A stretch of DNA of 64,000 nt, from positions 2,418,001 through 2,482,000 of the forward strand of contig JBANDB010000008.1 of assembly GCA_037576215.1 (NCBI GenBank), read 5' to 3'. Below, piece after piece: positions 57,837 to 64,000 of this stretch. Both the position numbers and the translations under genes were made by a program. The notes under the pieces are model-generated. The model had not been told where the DNA came from, did not search any database, and worked only from the letters and a program-made list of their open reading frames with translations. This stretch comes from Armillaria gallica. Lineage: Eukaryota > Basidiomycota > Agaricomycetes > Agaricales > Physalacriaceae. The stretch's first letter is position 1. The number at the start of each line of letters is the position of its first letter.

Positions 57837-60114
57837 CTATGTGGGATCCCCGAATTCCATGTCGAAATCTTTCTGAGTGACATCTCCACGCTTCACCTTC
57901 TTAGCCATCCTCTCTTCTTTGGCGAGTTCGGCCCAATCCTCACCATCCTCCCTCTCATCTTCTGTCTGACGCTGTCTCTTTTTCTCGTTCTCCTGTGCCT
58001 TCTCCCACTGTTTCTTCTTCGTCCTCTTTTCTCTTCTCCGCTCTTTCTCTTCCTGTTTTACAGCCTTATTGCTCCACGCGGCCTGGGCCTTTTTCTTTTG
58101 CACATTTAGCTCTTTCTTCTTCTTGTGCTCCTCCTCGGACACCTGGGGCTTTGCCGCTACCGCGGACAGCCGCTTGGCTTCCTGTGCAGCGTCAAGATAG
58201 GCGTATGTATCCCACTGCCAATTATACTTGAGAAAGTCGTTAGGGATAAAACTAATAAAACTCACATCAACATCAGCATCTTCCCATCCCTCCCGATCTG
58301 CCTGTTTGAGCTCTGGCATTCTAGGTAAGCGCAGCAGCCCGTAGCTCTTGGCTGCACTGACGAGATCAAAGTCTTTTATCCGGAAGATGTACGACGCTTC
58401 GTGCTTTGAGTAAGCGCGCACGAAGGATACGAATGCTTTCATGGCCTTGTAAGTGCAATGTTACATGACGATGCGTCGATAATTGAGGAGAACCGACATA
58501 CCTGATCATTCAGTGCGCGATCCACAAGCACCTTGGTCCGAATTTTCTGCAAGAATTCGGCGACTCCAGGGTCTTCAGGACGCGTCTCTTCCTCTTCTTC
58601 GCTCTCTTCCCCATTGGCTAAGAGAAAACCGTGCCGCTTCAAAGGAATCTTCCGGACAGCCATGAGATCCACATATCCCACCTCTCTCCCGACTAAGATA
58701 ACCCACGCTGTTCCACTTCGACCTGCCCTTGCGGTCCTTCCGCATCTATGGGAGAACGCCTTTGGATCTGTTGGAGGATCAAACTGGATTACTACGTCTA
58801 CGTGGGGAGATCAAGCCCTCTGGCAGCGACGTCTGTTGCAAGTAGGATAGAAGGAGAGGCGGGTGTGGAGACGGAAGAAGAGAACGCAGCGAGCGTTCGG
58901 GTACGGGCAGCGGGAGTGAGATGTCCGTGCAGCGAATGCAAAGTATATTGTGCAGGAAGCAGAGAAGGCAGTATGTGGTAGAAATAGTCAACACATGCAC
59001 CAGTGGCAAAGTATACGATGAACTGTGATGATTCACGCTCGTGTCGTATGATACGCGCTAGCTGTAAGACTTTTTCTGATGTACGACACGTCAGGTAAAA
59101 GTTGGAGAGACTGTAGAGTTCAGTTTCATGGCGGAAAAAAACAGTATGTTGACCTCACTTTGCTGGCGTCCGTCGTTCTTCGATGACCTTTTGCCCCTTC
59201 TTTGACTGTATCTTGACGACGAGCCTTGCGGGGTTTCGCAATCCTACTCTCACCAGTTCTGACATCGCATCAGCATCAGTCATAGTTGCGCTGAAAAGGC
59301 CTGTTCGACGTTGTTTCGGGAGATGTGTAAGTATCTTGGTAAGAGTAGCCTGGAAGCCGAGGTCCAACAGTCTGTAGTGCATAAAAATGAGGAGTATCTC
59401 AATAATGCAAGTGTCTCGTACCGGTCAGCCTCATCCAGAACCAATACTTCCAGCTCCTTTACATTGACGTGCGATTTTCCTTTACCCAGTAAAAACTCTT
59501 CTATTCGGCCAGGAGTCCCAATGACTATGTCTGATCCGCTTTCTAAGAAACGACTAACGTCCTGTGCAGGCGATGACTCTGTCGAAGATATCAACAAAAG
59601 TGGTAGCGGCAACCCTTGATGCGTCTCTTCTAATGGTTGTGCGGAGAGGAAACTGGTGAATACGGAGTGTATCTGTGTTGCAAGCTCTCTATCGAAATCA
59701 GAGTCAGAACATAGACTGAAGCACGAAAACGCACCTAGTGGGACTTATAACAAGGGCGCCGATTTCGTTCTGGCGTAGCCTGCGTTCTCGTCGAAGAAGG
59801 CGCTCAAGAATGGGTATTACAAAGGCAAGAGTCTTTCCCGAGCCTGTGACGGCTTCGACTACAACATCCTTATTCTTCATGAATAGAGGTATTGTGGAAG
59901 CTTGAACAGGCGTCATTTGGGTGTGTCCCATGGATTGAATTACATCGAATCTGTTCTCGGCAACCGGTTACAGGTGAGCACAGAAGGGAAGAGCTAGGGC
60001 GCACATCCAGGGAGTCAAAGAGGTGGGCAACGAGCTCCAGGAGCCTGCAAATGCAGTAGAGGCCATGGCCGTTGCAGAGGAAGATTTTTCGAAGAGACTC
60101 GGCATTTCCCGCAT
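57837..60114 (-). CDS. SPB4: ATP-dependent rRNA helicase Spb4 (DDX55-like)
   Basis: DEAD-box helicase for 60S ribosomal subunit assembly in the nucleolus. Start [20 protein letters not shown] at 60114 (a second ATG at 60105 is possible); the [15 protein letters not shown] opening is typical of Spb4. Motifs: Q motif [12 protein letters not shown], motif I TGSGKT, Ia SPTRELATQI, GTPGR, DEAD, SAT, then [34 protein letters not shown] and motif [12 protein letters not shown]. The DUF4217 C-terminal region is present: [42 protein letters not shown]. The tail is a highly basic coiled coil ([35 protein letters not shown]) ending MEFGDPT. About ten introns. Confidence 0.93.
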
Positions 60115-60200
60115 TTAATACATGGATAATCTACACGAACAGTCCATTTCCTAGGAATCCCTCAGCGGTTCCTCAACGTGCTTGAGCCTTTTTATCAGCC

Positions 60201-60629
60201 TTATGGCTTTGCAGAATCGTCATCTGTCACACATTTCAGTTCTTGTTTTATCCAGACAACAACCGAATCCGCACCTGTCCTTGACGGGATTTTGATATCC
60301 TTCTTGCCCAAGAGTGCCTCTTTCCAGGTAATCTCCTCCTTCTCTTCCTGCTCCAACGATGGCATCGCAAGTTTCTTCAGTCGTTGCAGCTCCTCCCTTG
60401 ATAAATGCTCCCCGAGCGTAGCTGTGTGACTACGTCTTCCAGTATCGAAATTTGTCCAGTAACGCGCCCTTTCTCCTGACGCATAGAGTGTTTCTGGTAT
60501 ACGAGATGCACAGAGAGCGACATGATGGCCATGGAGTACAGAACGTGTGGAAGGTAACTGGTACTCATCGTGGTGCGGAAGAGAAGTACGCGTTTGATTA
60601 AACATGACGTTTTGGGTATCCGTTTCCAT
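60201..60629 (-). CDS. small uncharacterised protein
   Basis: Single uninterrupted frame of 142 residues from METDTQNVMFNQTRTSLPHH to ELKCVTDDDSAKP. It shows hydrophilic, alpha-helix-prone content with HTATLGEHLSREELQRLKKLAMPSLEQEEKEEITWKEALLGKKDI. No signal peptide or membrane segment. It sits 87 bp from the Spb4 start on the same strand and has codon use like its neighbours, so it is probably real. I do not recognise a family. Confidence 0.5.
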   Translation of the reverse strand: METDTQNVMFNQTRTSLPHHDEYQLPSTRSVLHGHHVALCASRIPETLYASGERARYWTNFDTGRRSHTATLGEHLSREELQRLKKLAMPSLEQEEKEEITWKEALLGKKDIKIPSRTGADSVVVWIKQELKCVTDDDSAKP

Positions 60630-60726
60630 TAGTTGACCTACTCCCTACTGTACTGCTATAAGATACACAAACATAGAACTTTTCAATGCCGCTACAAGCA
60701 CTATATAATGTCCTTCTACTACTATC

Positions 60727-63700
60727 TCATGAACCATTAATATTCACAGTCTTAGCTCTTGTACGAAGGTGTGGCCGCATCTGTTCGCATTTAGCATCGG
60801 CCAGCGAGTACAAAAAAAGGCAGACATACCATCTCTTTGAACAAGGGCAGTAAATTAGGAATATGCACCAAATCTGGTGGCTTGATCGTCTCGGCGCGTT
60901 TCTTTTTCCGCTTCGTCTTGGGCTTCTTGGGTGTGTGAGACGCGAACGAATCAATGGACGATCTTGATGAAGCGGATGTCCGCGGCCCTGGTGACCTCGG
61001 AGAAAACGCCCTGGGAGAATCAATGGACCTAGCCGAGTCCATGGAAGATTTTCCTGGTGTTCGCGGCTGTTGCTTGAACGAATTGAGAGATGACTTGGAC
61101 GAATTGCCCGACCTGATTGAATCAAACGACGCTTTCAGGGGCGTCGGACTAAGTGCAGGTGAATCCCCCGGACTAGGAGGCAAGGGCTTTTGCATAGCAG
61201 CCGCAACGCTCTTTGGGACCGGCGGAATAGGTGGCACATCGTCCCTCTCTCGTCTCCTTCCTGCCACCGCTGCCTTGATATCGCTGAACGAACGACGCAA
61301 TGACAAACTCCGTTGTCTCGGGGTGGCTGTTCCGCCTTGATCTACCGTCTGACTCCTCCTCTCCCTGGGTTGGAGGCTAGAGACTGTATGCACTGCGGGA
61401 GGCCGACTGGGCAAGCTCTCTTCTGTACTCTCTGACTCTGAGTCGGAATCAGTGCCGGTATCCTCTGTGCTTCCGGATCCGGTCTCTTCAGAGTCAGAGT
61501 CGCTCTCTTCATCGTCACTGTCCTCGGCCCTCAATTCCTCTACATCACCACTGACCAGTTCCCCGAAGCTTATCTCGCCCACGACCCCATCAACCATTCT
61601 CCTCGTTTCTTCCTCTTCTCTTTCTCCTTCTCCCTGCGCAGCTTGACCGCCGGCAAACCTCCGCCGAACCTTCTCCTCGTACACCACTTTCGTCTTGTAG
61701 TGATATATTGCAACTTTGTCCACTTCATCCATGATCTGCTTTCTCTCTGTAGCGGACTGCGGAAGTAAGAATTCCAGACTGATAGGGTTGTCACTTGTCG
61801 AGATCCCTTCGCGAATGACAGTGATGAACAGCTCTATCCACCGCATCAAACTGTCGAAAAGACCCTCTCCTTTAGAATGCACTTTATGCACAAACTGATA
61901 GAATGATTGTTCATGCCGCTGGATGAGGTCAATAAATGCTTGAACTGTGCGATTTGGGTCCTCTTGGCTTACTGTAAACAAGTCAGTGGCTGAACGAGAG
62001 AGAGATTGGAAACACGCACATTCCTCGACACCTTCCACAGTCTTAATCAAATCGTTCACAAAACTCTGTAAATCGCCCAACGAATCCGCTATCGATGCCG
62101 CACGGTAAACGGTCGCCAGCGGTGTGTAGAAAATCGTAATTATATCCTTCAACAGATCTGCTGTGAAGCCCTAGAAGACTGTTCAGCATCGCAGAAGGGC
62201 AGAAAGGATGCGCACACCTCAAATATGAGCGCAATTAGCTGCTCTCGATCTCTTAGTCTTGCATACAAGGATGCAAGCACTTTCAGATCCTCGTATAGCC
62301 ACGCGTCTTCATCCATCGGCCCATCGTCGTCATCAGAGTCGTCTAAACTTTCACGATATCGCATGTATATCCCGTGCGCTCGATGCGCCTTGGCAACACG
62401 ATGCAATTGAGCACGCATTAGCGCTGGCTCATCCCCAGAGCGCAGCACAACAGTTAACAACGGCAATTTCTCCCTAGCCGCGTCGGCCTTGTACATGTCT
62501 TGGATTTCCCTCGGTCCATACATAAAGAGACGAATCTTCTCGCACATTACCGGATCGTCAACCTTGGCTTTGACGGCTTCGATCTCTTCTTCCAATGCTC
62601 TGGCCTCTTCTGTGAGGGAGCCAGAGAACATTCTGTAATACCTGTTAGAGTACACCCTCAACATCGACGGGAACAGGCCTACCTCTGCAACAGTGACCTA
62701 CCCCCAAACGGCTGTGCTAGGAAGAGATCAAGGACACCTCGTATCATTCCGATAGGGTTCGAGATTTTCAAAGCGGCCTTAAGCATGAAATACGGCATAA
62801 GACCGTGCAACCGTTTCAGACTTGCAAATGTCTCCGACGAGTTGTCGGAGGCCACGAATTGGTGAAAGACAGTTGATGCCAGTGATATTCGTGCCCATTC
62901 CAGTACAGCTTGGTAGTTGCCCGGTAAGGATCGGATATCGGGAGTCACTTTGACGGTAGCGAACACGTTCGTCAGGCCGTCTTTGCCCATGACGTCCCCC
63001 TTGACGCTCTTGACGGCCTCTCTGAGCCCATCTACGCGGCTGGCAATTTCCTTAGCGAAGCGCTTTCGGCCGTCCTCCCTGACGCGATCCGCATCTTCAC
63101 GCTGTCGGGCGTCATCCAACTCAGAGGGAGAAAGTGTCGTGGGGTTGGAGAGGAGGAATGACTGGAGAACAGGGAAGAGGCTATGACGGTTGACGAAGAG
63201 AGTAGGGAGTGCAGGTACGCACGCAGGGTCAGTCTATTTTTTTCGCGGGAAAGTCGGGAGGGTGTGGCAGGAACAGAAGATGTTGGGAAGGAGGGCGAGT
63301 CCGGCGACATCGACTGTGGTACGTTAACGGTAGAGCGGTCCTTGGCGGGAGGCGGGCGAATGTCTTCGTTCGGATGCGCTTTCCGTAACTATTCAAACAA
63401 TTACTCGAAGTCACTGGGAGAAACAACTACCGTACCTCATTAGCTAATGTACGAAAGTCTCCATATCTTCGCGAGACAAAGTGATCTGGATGATGGGAAC
63501 GTCGTGTTCGTACGATGAATTCCTTTGAGCGTCTTAGATATGACCAAGCGCGGAGATTCATACGACGCACCTCGTGTATACGACTTCGCATACGCCCCTT
63601 GTCGACAACCGTACGTACGCTGACGATGTTGACTTCGAAGATGTCTCTCTTACGCATATTTCTTGCCTGTCTCTTCCGAGCCAACTCCTCAAGCCTGTCA

Positions 63701-64000
63701 AGGTCGGCTTGACCTAATCTCACTACCTCTTCGGGCTCCGCCAGCTTCGTCGCGGCACCAAGAAACATACTCAGATTTCTCTCCAGCTTGGCTAGAAGTT
63801 TCATCCGCGTCGCTTCTTCGTCATTCTGCTCGTCGAAAGGCGAAGTGGGCTCGAGATTCCGCGATAGCACAGCGGTGAGGAAGGGCTGCAGCTTGTCTGA
63901 ATAAAAGCCCTTTGGTGCAGCGGCCATGAATGGGAAGGTCAGTACAAATTGTCGGAACATGTATCTCAAAAAAGGCAAGTCCAGCGGGGTGGCACCTTTG
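60727..64000 (-). CDS. PX-domain protein with PX-associated domains (DUF3818/3819; Ypr097w/Lec1-like), 5' end outside window
   Basis: Runs off the right edge; the 3' end is inside. Visible from the N-terminal side: YMFRQFVLTFPFMAAAPKGF and FLTAVLSRNLEP (PX-associated part), the PX domain EVNIVSVRTVVDKGRMRSRI, EFIVRTRRSHHPDHFVSRRY, GDFRTLANE (phosphoinositide-binding RRYxxF), a proline linker and LRAYLHSLLSS. The large helical DUF3818 region follows: YQAVLEWARISLASTVFHQF, LMPYFMLKAALKISNPIGMI, RGVLDLFLAQPFGGRSLLQR, PREIQDMYKAD, DIITIFYTPLATVYRAASIA, QSFYQFVHKVHSKGEGLFDS. The end is a 300-residue acidic then Ser/Pro-rich region with basic PKKPKTKRKKKRAETIKPPD, closing TVNINGS at 60727. The yeast relative Ypr097w binds lipids and ergosterol; an endosomal or lipid-transfer role is inferred. 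Confidence 0.85.

Overview
This is nuclear DNA of a filamentous basidiomycete, most likely an Agaricomycete. The genes are protein-coding, closely packed and broken by many 45-70 nt introns. The protein set is fungal: acetoacetyl-CoA synthetase, endopolyphosphatase, a Ctk1/CDK12 kinase, a Cbk1-type NDR kinase, a CipC stress protein, and Rieske-DUF455 and PX-DUF3818 proteins. I saw no rRNA, tRNA, CRISPR array or bacterial-type operon. Exon structures below were joined by hand from splice signals, reading frame and recalled family motifs. No alignment was run.

Layout. 0.2-2.1 kb: DCAF6/WDTC1-type WD40 protein. 2.6-5.9 kb: CTD kinase. 6.2-7.7 kb (-): COP9 signalosome subunit 4. 8.1-12.7 kb: a large unnamed repeat protein whose repeats are carried by eight consecutive phase-1 exons. 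12.8-13.8 kb (-): PUB-domain protein. 14.1-17.4 kb (-): patatin-type triacylglycerol lipase. 18.75-19.3 kb: CipC-like protein behind a TATA promoter. 19.5-21.3 kb: single-pass membrane protein. 21.6-23.7 kb (-): ORC4. 23.8-24.9 kb: Mediator subunit 20. 25.0-26.8 kb: mitochondrial alpha-keto acid dehydrogenase kinase. 27.2-28.4 kb: proline-rich PPxY protein. 28.6-30.7 kb: NDR kinase. 30.8-32.7 kb (-): Rieske/DUF455 fusion. 32.76-33.93 kb: a transposon nested inside another. 34.0-35.4 kb: JmjC dioxygenase with an in-frame TAG. 35.6-36.3 kb: NHP2. 36.4-38.2 kb: Bfr1-like. 38.5-41.5 kb (-): RFX factor. 42.0-44.5 kb (-): endopolyphosphatase. 44.9-45.5 kb (-): small unknown. 46.1-49.0 kb: acetoacetyl-CoA synthetase. 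49.5-52.9 kb: two, probably three, tandem four-helix membrane proteins. 53.9-54.6 kb: UBE2H-type E2. 54.9-55.6 kb (-): THOC5. 55.8-57.7 kb: glucose-6-phosphate dehydrogenase. 57.8-60.1 kb (-): Spb4 helicase. 60.2-60.6 kb (-): small unknown. 60.7-64.0 kb (-): PX protein, cut by the right edge.

Most genes are housekeeping functions (transcription, replication, ribosome biogenesis, NADPH supply, lipid and ketone metabolism) with no pathway cluster. Divergent pairs share short promoters: CSN4/repeat protein, ORC4/MED20, unknown/acetoacetyl-CoA synthetase, THOC5/G6PD and Rieske-DUF455/JmjC.

The most notable items are: (a) the exon-encoded YP-repeat protein; (b) the nested transposons, where removing the inner one with one 8-bp duplication restores a perfect 35-bp terminal inverted repeat of the outer one, all inside a promoter that was only about 140 bp long; and (c) the TAG inside the conserved C-terminus of the JmjC gene.
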